The notes: generated from the sequence alone by a model not told the origin. DNA of 64,000 nt from Siphonodentalium dalli (GCA_032622095.1 CP136069.1:85148958-85212957), one strand, 5' to 3'; counted from the stretch's first letter, positions 34,175 through 48,700 are shown. Made by a program: numbers and translations.

Positions 34175-34929
34175 TTAACTTCTGGCGCAGTTGCGGTTAT
34201 GTTTTTGTTTCCGGAAAACAAGGTTTGAGGTATACATAATTTTGGGATAGAGATACCATTCCATGAGTGTTTCTAACACTGGAAAATGTTTTCCCTCCGT
34301 GCAAATTTGAAAATATGACGATATGATACACGCAGCGTGACTTCACATGATCTTTTGCAATGTTAGAAACTCTCATATACTGGTCTCGCTGTCTCAATAT
34401 TATTTATACGTAATCATTAATTATTTTCACCTCCCCCCCCCCCCCCCAATTAGACCGTAATGCATGTAAACATGAAAGATCAACTGTGTTTCAATTACAC
34501 GGACGTTTCTTGGTCCCATCAAAAGCCGCCTATTTTCTGACAAATCAGAAAGACTTATCCAATATAATAAAGATCTGTTAATTAAACGTCCACTATAACA
34601 TGTTCTGATATATATGCTGATTGTATTGGGAGAAAGTCGGAAAGAGTTCCCATATATACACGCCATCAAACGAAATGTGTATTATGGCCAATATATCGCG
34701 TGAACGCAATTCTACAATAAATTCGCTATAATGGTATCGAGTTAAAGAGTATGGTGCCATATACAGAATGGTAAAATATGCAGTTTGAAAGTCATGCTAC
34801 ACAATTAAAGCTCATATCGAATATATTTCTAAAAATGCATGGCAGCGAATATATGTGTTACAAAAACTCAAGTATGTTCTTAACAGAGAAACACTAGAAA
34901 ATACATACGACCAACTTTAGTATACGCAA
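34175..34929. other. Intron 1, nothing recognised
   Basis: A C tract lies at 34433-34447; otherwise the stretch is AT-rich non-coding DNA. Confidence 0.4.
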
Positions 34930-35640
34930 ACGGTATTTGGGATAACTGCATTGCATTATAATCTGGAAATTTGGAAAAAAATACAACGCGAGGCAGCCCG
35001 AATTATCTCTGGGTGTACTATATATATATATGTCTGTTAGTGACAGAAAACTTTTTTCAAGAGGTTGGCTGGGAACTACTCAAAAATAGACGAGAAAATT
35101 CTAAACTCTATCTATTCCAATCGTATCAGACGTATCAAGAATTTACACCCGAAACGCCAACAACCTCCGACTTCCGCAATTCCACGTAAATTCCCATGAC
35201 AAATGTTTCATAAACAAATATTATGTAAAGAAATACCCACGTTTCAAATACTGTTAAATAAGAAAAGCCCATGTAATTCACGCACGCCTTCGAAACAGCT
35301 GCAGTGATTTGAACTCATATAAATTCCAAAATTATATCTCTACCACTGACCGATGTCTATGCGGCCAAATAGAAGATAACTACCACGTTATATTCCAATG
35401 TCAGCGCTTTTCACTCCACAGACAAAATTTCCTTGATAATCTTCCAACTACTGTTCTAAAGCCACTCGATCAGTATCATTCTTAATGGTGACGACACCCC
35501 AAGTGTGAACACGAATCAAATTTTTTTTGAAGATTTCCAAAAATACATAATTCATACAAAGCAATTTCAATAGTTATATAGAGCGCCAAAATAAAAAATA
35601 TAAAACTAAATAAAAAACTAAATATGCCGGTCAGTCTCAG
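34930..35640 (+). pseudogene. Decayed LINE ORF2 C-terminus
   Basis: With frameshifts, the plus strand reads IQREAARIISGCT, EVGWELLKNRRENSKLYLFQ, HARLRNSCSDLNSYKFQNYI and CLCGQIEDNYHVIFQC. This is the same order as in the intact fragment at 22686-23282 and in jockey/CR1-like elements. Several stops and shifts (for example near 35020, 35190 and 35250) break it. It lies antisense in intron 1 of the CBM20 gene. Confidence 0.75.
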
Positions 35641-35681
35641 TATTCTCAAAAATGCGCAAAATAAAACGAAGAATCCGTTCC

Positions 35682-35818
<137 letters not shown>

Positions 35819-35877
35819 TTCATATAAATCTGATGGGAAATAAACAATGTTTAAACCAATTAACTCAAACGACTTAC

Positions 35878-36193
35878 CTTCAATGATATCTTCGCCTTTA
35901 CCCCATTCAGAAACTACCTTCACCCGACCCGAAATCACACACTCTCTTACTGCCGACCCTTCCAACTCCCAGGCGACTAGTTTTCTTGGAGTTGACTCTG
36001 TTAATTGTGCCCACTTAAATTGGACGCTTCCAATTTTGGGATATGCTATTGCCCTCCACTTCCCATCGCGTCCTTTCAAGGCAATCGAGGCGTTCGGAAC
36101 GTTCCAATTCCCGAGTTCGGCAGTTGACCCTAGCAGTCCAAATGGACCCTCGGCACCAGCATCTACCTCCAGTTGGAAAATAACTGACGGCAT
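35878..36193 (-). CDS. Exon 1 of the CBM20 gene: starch/glycogen-binding domain
   Basis: Residues 1-105 from ATG at 36193; an in-frame TAA lies about 90 nt upstream with no ATG between, which supports this start. The donor is GAAG|GTAAGTC. The domain shows the CBM20 hallmarks: VIFQLEV near the start, [11 protein letters not shown] at 20-30, GRDGKW at 41-46, VQFKW at 57-61 and W75-E76. By my alignment Trp30, Lys60 and Trp75 correspond to the carbohydrate-binding Trp32, Lys87 and Trp99 of laforin. CBM20 domains bind alpha-glucans. Here no phosphatase, amylase or phosphodiesterase domain follows, so a targeting or scaffolding role is more likely than catalysis. Confidence 0.87.
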
Positions 36194-36360
36194 TTTGTAT
36201 AAAGTAGTTCGTAAAATATTACAAACAATGTCATATAATATATTAAAGGCATATATGATGAAAGATACAGAGAATAACAGTTATTAATATAAGTTATTTG
36301 ATATAAGGTATAGACACTGTATATAGCGTTGTCTCCATCAATATCGCTAGGGTTTGTCTG

Positions 36361-36368
36361 TGACGTCA
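36361..36368. promoter_or_regulatory. CRE-type site TGACGTCA
   Basis: A perfect 8-bp cAMP-response/ATF palindrome lies 168 bp upstream of the CBM20 gene start codon. It is followed at about 36418-36430 by CACGTTACGTGAC. The position is suitable for a proximal promoter, but no transcription start is known. Confidence 0.35.
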
Positions 36369-37039
36369 TGGATCCAGGTGACAAGCGTAGTCAACTGTAT
36401 ACGCTTCCTGGGTACATCACGTTACGTGACTGAGACTTGAGTGACATCTCCGTATCATTAAGCGGGCATTGCATGTATATTCCTTTATTTGTTTCTAATT
36501 AGGCCTATATATGGAGAGATGATGATTTGTCATAAACAGATACTAATTTCGATACAAAGAAGAAATTAAAAATAAACTAAAGGGCTCAATTTAGTGTAAA
36601 CAATATTCATTTCTTCCTATTTCTTCCACAAAAACATGCACAATTACAAACATTTTACAATGATTCAATACATAATTATAACAGTGATTATACAAGATGA
36701 GGTTTGTACATTTTGCGTAATTTGGTAGGAGTGACGCTATACATGTATAGGTCGTAATGTTCTACTCTGCACGAAATAAAATTAATTGTGGATATTCTCT
36801 ATATTCACCACGAGGGATGTAAGTAGCATAAAATGGCAGGATTCGGTAAAATGGTATGAAATTTAAGATCTTGCATATACACATTTTATTCTGTTTATCT
36901 TTATCGTGATAGAAGTATCAGCACGTATTTTTATTTGTGATGCAGCAGATAGAGAAACGCTCTTTATTTTGACCAAATCAGATATATTCTGACCATGAGC
37001 GCTCTTTAATGTTTGAAACAAATAAAAACCTAGATTCCA
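36369..37039. other. Upstream intergenic DNA, nothing recognised
   Basis: No gene was seen. The word CGCTCTTTA occurs twice (36957-37010), the inverse of the ATAAAGAGCG words near 8096 and 21599. Confidence 0.4.
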
Positions 37040-37365
37040 TGTCATTCCGTGCTCACATAAATGTCAGTATATCATTAATTCATTATGTGAGAACAAATTC
37101 ACCTTTAATTAGTAATAATTTCACCGAAGCGTACAATTGCGCTGAATGGTAGTCGATTGCACTGCAAAGCAATTGAATTGCGCCTATTGTCCACTTCTCT
37201 CACCACTGACATATGACTAGCTATAGTATAGTTAGCTTTTTGGAGGTTTTGGAACTGTAAGACAAAAACATTGATGTGCAATTCCTTAGCCTATAGCTGC
37301 CCTCCCCTCCCCGATGCAGTCCCTTTACTATGGGAGGCCAAATTCACATTTAATAATGAATTGTG

Positions 37366-37455
37366 CTTAAGCGCAATCAATTGCGCGCAATCAATTGCGC
37401 TTAAGTGCAATTAATTGCGCTTAAGCGTAATTATTTGCGCTTAAGCGCAATTCAT
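37366..37455. repeat. TTGCGCTTAAGCGCAA cluster, left arm
   Basis: Four or five imperfect head-to-tail copies of a 16-bp palindrome centred on CTTAAG, alternating with AATTGATTGCGC-type linkers. Confidence 0.8.
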
Positions 37456-37980
37456 GGTCATATGTAACAAAACACCCCTGGTGAATAAATAGGTTTCTCC
37501 ATAACTTAGCATTAACTCCTATTGACATGTCACCTCTTGGTTTCATTGGTTTGATTGGGTAGGGAGCTAGCCCAACTTCTTTATCAAAATGGCTGACTCG
37601 CAATAGTATCACCTTCTGTTTTAGTTGGAGCGACTCGTGATAGCATTATATTATTTTCGGTATATATTAGTTGGGGCTACTTGCAATAGCATTACTTTCT
37701 GTATTAGTCGGGGCGACATTGATTTTCTAAAATTTTCGAGTATACAGGCACACCATATGAGGGAAGCAAGCCCTCGGTGACACCACATTCACACTATATG
37801 ATCACGGAAATACTATAGATTTGTGCAAGAGATGCTGATTTAATAAGAAAAACTAGAGCTCCAGGACTGAGACACCAAAGCTCCAGTGATTACACACCAT
37901 TTTTTGGACAGGGATGCTGATAATATGAAAATAGGGTTTTTTCCCCCTGATTTCAGCTGATTTAAGTCAATAAGTAAACC

Positions 37981-38196
37981 ATACAGTAATGCTCTAATTA
38001 ATCGACTCCTTAACCACAGCAGAATTATGGATAACTTTTCAGGATTTAGTCGGAAATATGGCTTGTTGCCATTCATTGGAAAGCTCTCGAGAGCTTTTCG
38101 ATGAATGGCAACAAGCCATATTTCCGACTAAATCCTATTATGTTACCCATAATTCTGCTGTGGTTAAGAAGTCGATTAATTAGAGCATTACTGTAT
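37981..38196. repeat. Nested palindrome, arms of about 108 bp
   Basis: Centred at 38088/38089 on GCTCTCGAGAGC. The left half overlaps the inner end of the giant left arm. The right half is a third copy of the same segment, also found at 38646-38750. Confidence 0.8.
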
Positions 38197-38494
38197 GAGG
38201 TAAGAAAGCCCTCATGCAGTGACACCGCATGCATGTATAGGCTAAAATCTGTGCAAAAATACATTAAAAACATCATACAAAAAATTACTAAGAGTTCCGG
38301 GAAGGCGACATCAATTCTTTGGATAGAGGGATGCTGATATTAAATATGTAATTAGGGATTCTCCTTGTTGAACACATACTCACAGTTGACTGTTGAGTAC
38401 AGGTCAAAATTAGCCCAATGCTCATCTTGTGTTGCTAGGTGATACACCAGGTCATGCTAATAGTTTATGGGTAGGTTAGATAGTAGTCACAATT

Positions 38495-38645
38495 ATGCTT
38501 AAGCGCAATTGATTGCGCTTAAGCGCAATTGATTGCGCTTAAGCGCAATTAATTGCGCTTAAGTGTAATTAATTACGCTTAAGCGTAAATGCCCTATTTG
38601 CGCTTAAGCACAATATGTGGTATTTGCGCTTAAGCGCAATTGATT
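38495..38645. repeat. TTGCGCTTAAGCGCAA cluster, loop
   Basis: Six to eight copies or variants of the 16-bp palindrome, directly abutting the inner end of the right arm. Confidence 0.8.
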
Positions 38646-39261
38646 GCAACAAGCCATATTTCCGACTAAATCCTGAAAAGTTATCCATAATTCTGCTGTG
38701 GTTAAGGAGTCGATTAATTAGAGCATTACTGTATGGTTTACTTATTGACTTAAATCAGCTGAAATCAGGGGGAAAAAACCCTATTTTCATATTATCAGCA
38801 TCCCTGTCCAAAAAATGGTGTGTAATCACTGGAGCTTTGGTGTCTCAGTCCTGGAGCTCTAGTTTTTCTTATTAAATCAGCATCTCTTGCACAAATCTAT
38901 AGTATTTCCGTGATCATATAGTGTGAATGTGGTGTCACCGAGGGCTTGCTTCCCTCATATGGTGTGCCTGTATACTCGAAAATTTTAGAAAATCAATGTC
39001 GCCCCGACTAATACAGAAAGTAATGCTATTGCAAGTAGCCCCAACTAATATATACCGAAGATAATATAATGCTATCACGAGTCGATCCAACTAAAACAGA
39101 AGGTGATACTATTGCGAGTCAGCCATTTTGATAAAGAAGTTGGGCTAGCTCCCTACCCAATCAAACCAATGAAACCAAGAGGTGACATGTCAATAAGAGT
39201 TAATGCTAAGTTATGGAGAAACCTATTTATTCACCAGGGGTGTTTTGTTACATATAACCAT

Positions 39262-39437
39262 GAATTGCGCTTAAGCGCAAATAATTACGCTTAAGCGCAA
39301 TTAATTGCGCTTAAGCGCAATGATTGCGCTTAAGCGCAATTGATTGCGCTTAAGCGTAATTATTTGCGCTTAAGCGCAATTAATTGCACTTAAGCACAAT
39401 TGATTGCGCGCAATTGATTGCGCTTAAGCACAATTCA
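39262..39437. repeat. TTGCGCTTAAGCGCAA cluster, right arm
   Basis: About nine copies of the 16-bp palindrome; the left-arm counterpart at 37366-37455 has roughly half as many. Confidence 0.8.
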
Positions 39438-39746
39438 TTATTAAATGTGAATTTGGCCTCCCATAGTAAAGGGACTGCATCGGGGAGGGGAGGGCAGCTA
39501 TAGGCTAAGGAATTGCACATCAATGTTTTTGTCTTACAGTTCCAAAACCTCCAAAAAGCTAACTATACTAGCTAGTCATATGTCAGTGGTGAGAGAAGTG
39601 GACAATAGGCGCAATTCAATTGCTTTGCAGTGCAATCGACTTCCATTCAGCGCAATTGTACGCTTCGGTGAAATTATTACTAATTAAAGGTGAATTTGTT
39701 CTCACATAATGAATTAATGATATACTGACATTTATGTGAGCACGGA

Positions 39747-42700
39747 ATGACAACAACAACCACAACGACCTCAACACCGACTACAACGACAAAAACTTTT
39801 ACAACAACAACAACAAGTACACCGTCAACAACTACTACAACAACCACAAGTTCACCATCAACGACTACTACAACGACTACAACAACGACGTCCACAACCA
39901 CCACAACGCCTATAACAACCACGACGCCCTCAACAACGACAACAATGAGAACAAATTCTACAACAAAGACAACAACAATCACAAGTACACCATCACCAAC
40001 TACTACAACGACTACAACAACGACGTCCACAACAACGACTACAACGACAGCAACTTCTACAACAACCACAAGAACACCATCAACAACTACTACCACGACT
40101 ACTTCAACGACGTCCGCATCCACAACAGCGGCTACAACAACAACAACTACAACGACAACAACTTCTACAATAGCGACAACAACCACCAGTACTACGACTA
40201 CATCAACGACGTCCACAACCACAGCAAAGACTACAACAAATACAGCGACCTCAACAACATCAACAACGACAACACCTTCTACAACAACCACAAGTACACC
40301 ATCAACATCTACTACAACGAACATATCAACAACAACAACAACAACGGCGACCTCAACAACGACAACAACGACTACAACGACAACAACAACCAAAACGACC
40401 TCAACACCGACTACAACGACAACAACTTATACAACAACGACAACAGCAACAACAACAACCACAAGTACATCATCAACAACTACTACAATGACTACAACAA
40501 CGACGTCCACTACCACAACAACGACTACAACAACGACAACGACCTCAACAACAACAACGACTACAACAACAACAACCACAAGTACACCATCAATAACCAC
40601 TACAACGACTTCAACAGCGACCTCAACAACATATATGGCAAGAAAAACAACAACCACAAGTACACCATCAATAACTACTACAACGACTACAACAACGACA
40701 TCCACAACCACAACAACGACTACAACAACCACAGCGGCCTCGACAACCACAACACCGACTACAGCGACCTCAACAACAACAACAACAACAACGACTACAA
40801 CGACAACAACTTCTACAACAACGACAACAACCGCAAGTACACCATCACCAACTACTACAACGACTACAACAACGACGTCCACAACCACAACAACGGCTAC
40901 AACGACAACAACTTCTACAACAACGACAACAACCGCAAGTACATCATCGACAACTACGACAACGAATACACCAACGACGTCCACAACCACAACAACGACT
41001 ACAACAACCACAGCGACATCAACAACCACAACAACGACTACAACAACCACGACGTCCTCAACAACGACTACAACGACAGCAACTTCTACAACAACCACAA
41101 TTACACCATCAACAACTACTACCACGACTACTTCAACGACGTTCACAGCCACAACAGCGGCTACAACAACAATGACTACAACGACAACAACTTCTGCAAT
41201 AGCGACAACAACCACCAGTACTACGACTACATCAATGACGTCCACAACCACAGCAACGACTACAGCAACCACATCGATCTCAACAACGAAAACAACGACA
41301 ACACCTTCTACAACAACTACAAGTACACCATCAACATCTACTACAACGAACACATCAACGACTACAACAACAACGGCGACATCAACAACGACAACAACGA
41401 CTACAACGACAACAACAACCACAACGACCTCAACACCGACTACAACGACAACAACGTATACAACAACGACAACAACAACAAGTACACCATCAATAACTAC
41501 TACAACAACCACAAGTTCACCATCAACAACTACTACAACGACTACATCAACGAGGTCCACAACCACCACAACGCCTACAACAACCACGACGTCCTCAACA
41601 ACGACAACAATGAGAACAACTTCTACAACAAAGACAACAACAATCACAAGTACACCATCACCAACTACTACAACGACTACAACAACGACGTCCATAACCA
41701 CAACAACGACTGCAACAACCACAGTGACATCAACAACGACTACAACAGGAACTTCGACAACAACGACAACAACAACCACAAGTACATCATCGACAACTAC
41801 TACAACGAATACACCAACGACGTCCACAACCACAACAACGACTACAACAACCACAGCGACATCAACAACCACAACAACGACTACAACAACCACGACGTCC
41901 TCAACAACGACTACAACGACAGCAACTTATACAACAACCACAAGAACACCATCAACAACTACTACCACGACTACTTCAACGACGTCCACATCCACAACAG
42001 CGGCTACAACAACAACGACTACAACGACAACAACTTCTACAATAGTGACAACAACCACCAGTACTACGACTACATCAACGAAGTCCACAACCACAGCAAC
42101 GACTACAACAACTACAGCGACATCAACAACATCAACAAGGACAACACCTTCTACAACAACCACAAGTACACCATCAACATCTACTACAACGAACACAGCA
42201 ACGACAACAACAACAACGGCGACCTCAACAACGACAACAAAGACTACAACGACAACAACAACCACAACGACCTCAACACCGACTACAACGACAACAACTT
42301 ATACAACAACGACAACAGCAACAACAAGTACACCATCAACAACTACTACGACGACAACAACTTCTACAACAACGACAACAACCGCAAGTACATCATCGAC
42401 AACTACGACAACGAATACACCAACAACGACTACAACAACCACTGCGACATCAACAACCACAACAACGACTACAACAACCACGACGTCCTCAACAACGACT
42501 ACAACGACAGCGACTTCTACAACAACCATAATTACACCATCAACAACTACTACCACGACTACTTCAACGACGTCCACAGCCACAACAGCGGCTACAACAA
42601 CAACGACTACAACGACAACAACTTCTGCAATAGCGACAACAACCACCAGTACTACGACTACATCAATGACGTCCACAACCACAGCAACGACTACAACAAC

Positions 42701-45700
42701 CACATCGACCTCAACAACGACAACAACGACAACACATTCTACAACAACTACAAGTACACCATCAACATCTACCACAACGAACACAGCAACGACTACAACA
42801 ACAAGGGCGACCTCAACAACGACAACAATGAGAACAACTTCTACAACAAAGACAACAACAATCACAGGTACACCAACTACTACAACGACTACAACAACGA
42901 CGTCCACAACCACAACAACGACTGCAACAACCACAGTGACATCAACAACGACTACAACAGGAACTTCGACAACAACGACAACAACAACCACAAGTACATC
43001 ATCGACAACTACTACAACGAATACACCAACGACGTCCACAACCACAACAACGACTACAACAACCACAGCGACATCAACAACCACAACAACGACTACAACA
43101 ACCACGACGTCCTCAACAACGACTACGACAGCAACTTATACAACAACCACAAGAACACCATCAAAAACTACTACCACGACTACTTCAACGACGTCCACAT
43201 CCACAACAGCGGCTACAACAACAACGACTACAACGACAACAACTTCTACAATAGTGACAACAAACACCAGTACTACGACTACATCAACGACGTCCACAAC
43301 CACAGCAACGACTACAACAACTACAGCGACATCAACAACATCTACAACGACAACACCTTCTACAATAACCACAAGTACACTATCAACATCCACTACAACG
43401 AACACAGCAACGACAACAACAACAACAACGGCGACCTCAACAACGACAACAAAGACTACAATGACAACAACAACCACAACGACCTCAACACCGACTACAA
43501 CGACAACAACTTAAACAATAACGACAACAGCAACAACAAGTACACCATCAACAACTACTACAACAACAACAACAACTTCTACAACGACAACAACCGCAAG
43601 TACATCATCGACAACTACGACAACGAATACACCAACGACGTCCAAAACCACAACAACGACTACAACAACCACTGCGACATCAACAACCACAACAACGACT
43701 ACAACAACCACGACGTCCTCAACAACGACTACAACGACAGCAACTTCTACAACAACCATAATTACACCATCAACAACTACTACCACGACTACTTCAACGA
43801 CGTCCACATCCACAACAGCGGCTACAACAACAACGACTACAACGACAACAACTTCTACAATAGCGACAACAACCACCAGTACTACGACTACACCAACGAC
43901 GTCCACAACAACAGCAACGACTACAACAACTACAGCGACCTCAACAACATCAACAACGACAACACATTATATAACAACCACAAGTACACCATCAACATCT
44001 ACTACAACGAACACAGCAACGACAACAACAACGGCGACCTCAACAACGACAACAACGACTACAACGACAACAACAACCACAACGACCTCAACACCGACTA
44101 CAACGACAACAACTTATACAACAACGACAACAGCAACAACAACAAGTACACCATCAACAACTACTACAACGACTACAACAACCACAAGTTCACCAACAAC
44201 AACTACTACAACGACTACAACAACGACGTCCATAACCACGGCAACGACTACAACAACCACAGTGACCTCAACGAAAACAACGAGAACAACGAAAACAACA
44301 ACGACGTCCACACCCACAACGACCTCAACAACCACAACAACGACTACAACAACCAGAACGACCTCAACAACAACGACTACAACGACAACATCTTCTACAA
44401 CAGCGACAACAACAACGACAAGTACATCATCAACAACTACTACAACGACTACAACAACGACGTCCACTACCACAACAACGACTACAACAACGACCTCAAC
44501 AACAACGACTACAAAAACAACAACCACAAGTATACCATCAATAACTACTACAACGACTACAACAACGACGTCCACAACCACAACAACGACTACAACAACC
44601 ACAGCGGCCTCGACAACCACAACACCGACTACAGCGACCTCAACAACAACAACAACAACGACTACAACGACAACAACTTCTACAACAACGACAACAACCG
44701 CAAGTACACCATCACCAACTACTACAACGACTACAACAACGACGTCCACAACCACAACAACGGCTACAACGACAACAACTTCTACAACAACGACAGCAAC
44801 CGCAAGTACATCATCGACAACTACGACAACGAATACACCAACGACGTCCACGACCACAACAACGACTACAACAACCACAGCGACATCAACAACAACAACA
44901 ACGGCGACCTCAACAACGACAACAAATATTACAACGACAACAACAACCACAACGACCTCAACACCGACTACAACGACAACAACTTATACAACAACGACAA
45001 CAGCAACAACAAGTACACCATCAACAACTACTACAACGACTATAACGACAACAACTTCTACAACAACGACAACAACCGCAAGTACATCATCGACAACTAC
45101 GACAACGAATACACAAACGACGTCCACAACCACAACAACGACTGCAACAACCACAGGGACATCAACAACCACAACAACGACTACAACAACCACGACGTCC
45201 TCAACAACGACTACAACGACAGCAACTTCTACAACAACCACAATTACACAATCAACAACTACTACCACGACTACTTCAACGACGTCCACATCCACAACAG
45301 CGGCTACAACAGCAACGACTACAACGACAACAACTTCTACAATAGCGACAACAACCACCAGTACTACGCCTACATCAATGACGTCCACAACCACAGCAAC
45401 GACTACAGCAACCACATCGACCTCAACAACGAAAACAACGACAACACCTTCTACAACAACTACAAGTACACCATCAACATCTACTACAACGAACACATCA
45501 ACGACTACAACAACAACGGCGACATCAACAACGACAACAACGACTACAACGACAACAACAACCACAACGACCTCAACACCGACTACAACGACAACAACGT
45601 ATACAACAACGACAACAACAACAAGTACACCATCAATAACTACTACAACAACCACAAGTTCACCATCAACAACTACTACAACGACTACATCAACGAGGTC

Positions 45701-48700
45701 CACAACCACCACAACACCTACAACAACCACGACGTCCTCAACAACGACAACAATGAGAACAACTTCTACAACAAAGACAACAACAATCACAAGTACACCA
45801 TCACCAACTACTACGACGACTACAACAACGACGTCCATAACCACAACAACGACTGCAACAACCACAGTGACATCAACAACGACTACAACAGGAACTTCGA
45901 CAACAACGACAACAACAACCACAAGTACATCATCGACAACTACTACAACGAATACACCAACGACGTCCACAACCACAACAACGACTACAACAACCACAGC
46001 GACATCAACAGCCACAACAACGACTACAACAACCACGACGTCCTCAACAACGACTACAACGACAGCAACTTATACAACAACCACAAGAACACCATCAACA
46101 ACTACTACCACGACTACTTCAACGACGTCCATATCCACAACAGCGGCTACAACAACAACGACTACAACGACAACAACTTCTACAATAGTGACAACAACCA
46201 CCAGTACTACGACTACATCAACGACGTCCACAACCACAGCAACGACTACAACAACTACAGCGACATTAACAACATCAACAAGGACAACACCTTCTACAAC
46301 AACCACAAGTACACCATCAACATCTACTACAACGAACACAGCAACGACAACAACAACGGCGACCTCAACAACGACAACAAAGACTACAACGACAACAACA
46401 ACCACAACGACCTCAACACCGACTACAACGACAACAACTTATACAACAACGACAACAGCAACAACAAGTACACCATCAACAACTACTACAACGACAACAA
46501 CTTCTACAACAACGACAACAACCGCAAGTACATCATCGACAACTACGACAACGAATACACCAACGACGTCCACAACCACAACAACGACTACAACAACCAC
46601 TGCGACATCAACAACCACAACAACGACTAAAACAACCACGACGTCCTCAACAACGACTACAACGACAGCGACTTCTACAACAACCATAATTACACCATCA
46701 ACAACTACTACCACGACTACTTCAACGACGTCCACAGCCACAACAGCGGCTACAACAACAACGACTACAACGACAACAACTTCTGCAATAGCGACAACAA
46801 CCACCAGTACTACGACTACATCAATGACGTCCACAACCACAGCAACGACTACAACAACCACATCGACCTCAACAACGATAACAACGACAACACCTTCTAC
46901 AACAACTACAAGTACACCATCAACATCTACCACAACGAACACAGCAACGACTACAACAACAAGGGCGACCTCAACAACGACAACAATGAGAACAACTTCT
47001 ACAACAAAGACAACAACAATCACAAGTACACCATCACCAACTACTACAACGACTACAACAACGACGTCCACAACCACAACAACGACTGCAACAACCACAG
47101 TGACATCAACAACGACTACAACAGGAACTTCGACAACAACGACAACAACAACCACAAGTACATCATCGACAACTACTACAACGAATACACCAACGACGTC
47201 CACAACCACAACAACGATTACAACAACCACAGCGACATCAACAACCACAACAACGACTACAATAACCACGACGTCATCAACAACGACTACGACAGCAACT
47301 TATACAACAACCACAAGAACACCATCAAAAACTACTACCACGACTACTTCAACGACGTCCACATCCACAACAGCGGCTACAACAACAACGACTACAACGA
47401 CAACAACTTCTACAATAGTGACAACAACCACCAGTACCACGACTACTTCAACGACGTCCACAACCACAGCAACGACTACAACAACTACAGCGACATCAAC
47501 AACATCTACAACGACAACACCCTCTACAATAACCACAAGTACACCATCAACATCTACTACAACGAACACAGCAACGACAACAACAACAACAACGGCGACC
47601 TCAACAACGACAACAAAGACTACAACGACAACAACAACCACAACGACCTCAACACCGACTACAACGACAACAACTTATACAATAACGACAACAGCAACAA
47701 CAAGTACACCATCAACAACTACTACAACAACAACAACTTCGACAACAACGACAACAACCGCAAGTACATCATCGACAACTACGACAACGAATACACCAAC
47801 GACGTCCAAAACCACAACAACGACTACAACAACCACTGCGACATCAACAACCACAACAACGACTACAACAACCACGACGTCCTCAACAACGTCTACAACG
47901 ACAGCAACTTCTACAACAACCATAATTACACCATCAACAACTACTACCACGACTACTTCAACGACGTCCACATCCACAACAGCGGCTACAACAACAACGA
48001 CTACAACGACAACAACTTCTACAATAGCGACAACAACCACCAGTACTACGACTACACCAACGACGTCCACAACAACAGCAACGACTACAATAACTACAGC
48101 GACCTCAACAACATCAACAACGACAACACATTCTATAACAACCACAAGTACACTATCAACATCTACTACAACGAACACAGCAACGACAACAACAACGGCG
48201 ACCTCAACAACGACAACAACGACTACAACGACAACAACAACCACAACGACCTCAACACCGACTACAACGACAACAACTTATACAACAACGACAACAGCAA
48301 CAACAACAAGTACACCATCAACAACTACTACAACGACTACAACAACCACAAGTTCACCATCAACAACTACTACAACGACTACAACAACGACGTCCATAAC
48401 CACGGCAACGACTACAACAACCACAGTGACCTCAACGAAAACAACGAGAACAACGAAAACAACAACGACGTCCACACCCACAACGACCTCAACAACCACA
48501 ACAACGACTACAGCAACCAGAACGACCTCAACAACAACGACTACAACGACAACAACTTCTACAACAGCGACAACAACAACGACAAGTACATCATCAAAAA
48601 CTACTACAACGACTACAACAACGACGTCCACTACCACAACAACGACTACAACAACGACCTCAACAACAACGACTACAAAAACAACAACCACAAGTATACC

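Larger units (their letters stand above)
37040..39752. mobile_element. Giant fold-back element, arms of about 1.03 and 1.11 kb
   Basis: The left arm 37040-38069 is inverted at 38646-39752, with a loop of about 576 bp. The outer ends are TGTCATTCCGTGCTCACATA and its complement. The arms are nearly identical; the right is longer because its TTGCGCTTAAGCGCAA cluster has more copies. There is no transposase frame and no clear target duplication: the left flank is unique DNA and the right flank is the threonine-codon array. The structure resembles fold-back transposons, but the superfamily cannot be assigned. Confidence 0.8.

Noticed and set aside
35847-36287. Plus-strand frame opposite exon 1
   Set aside because: Antisense shadow of the CBM20 exon.
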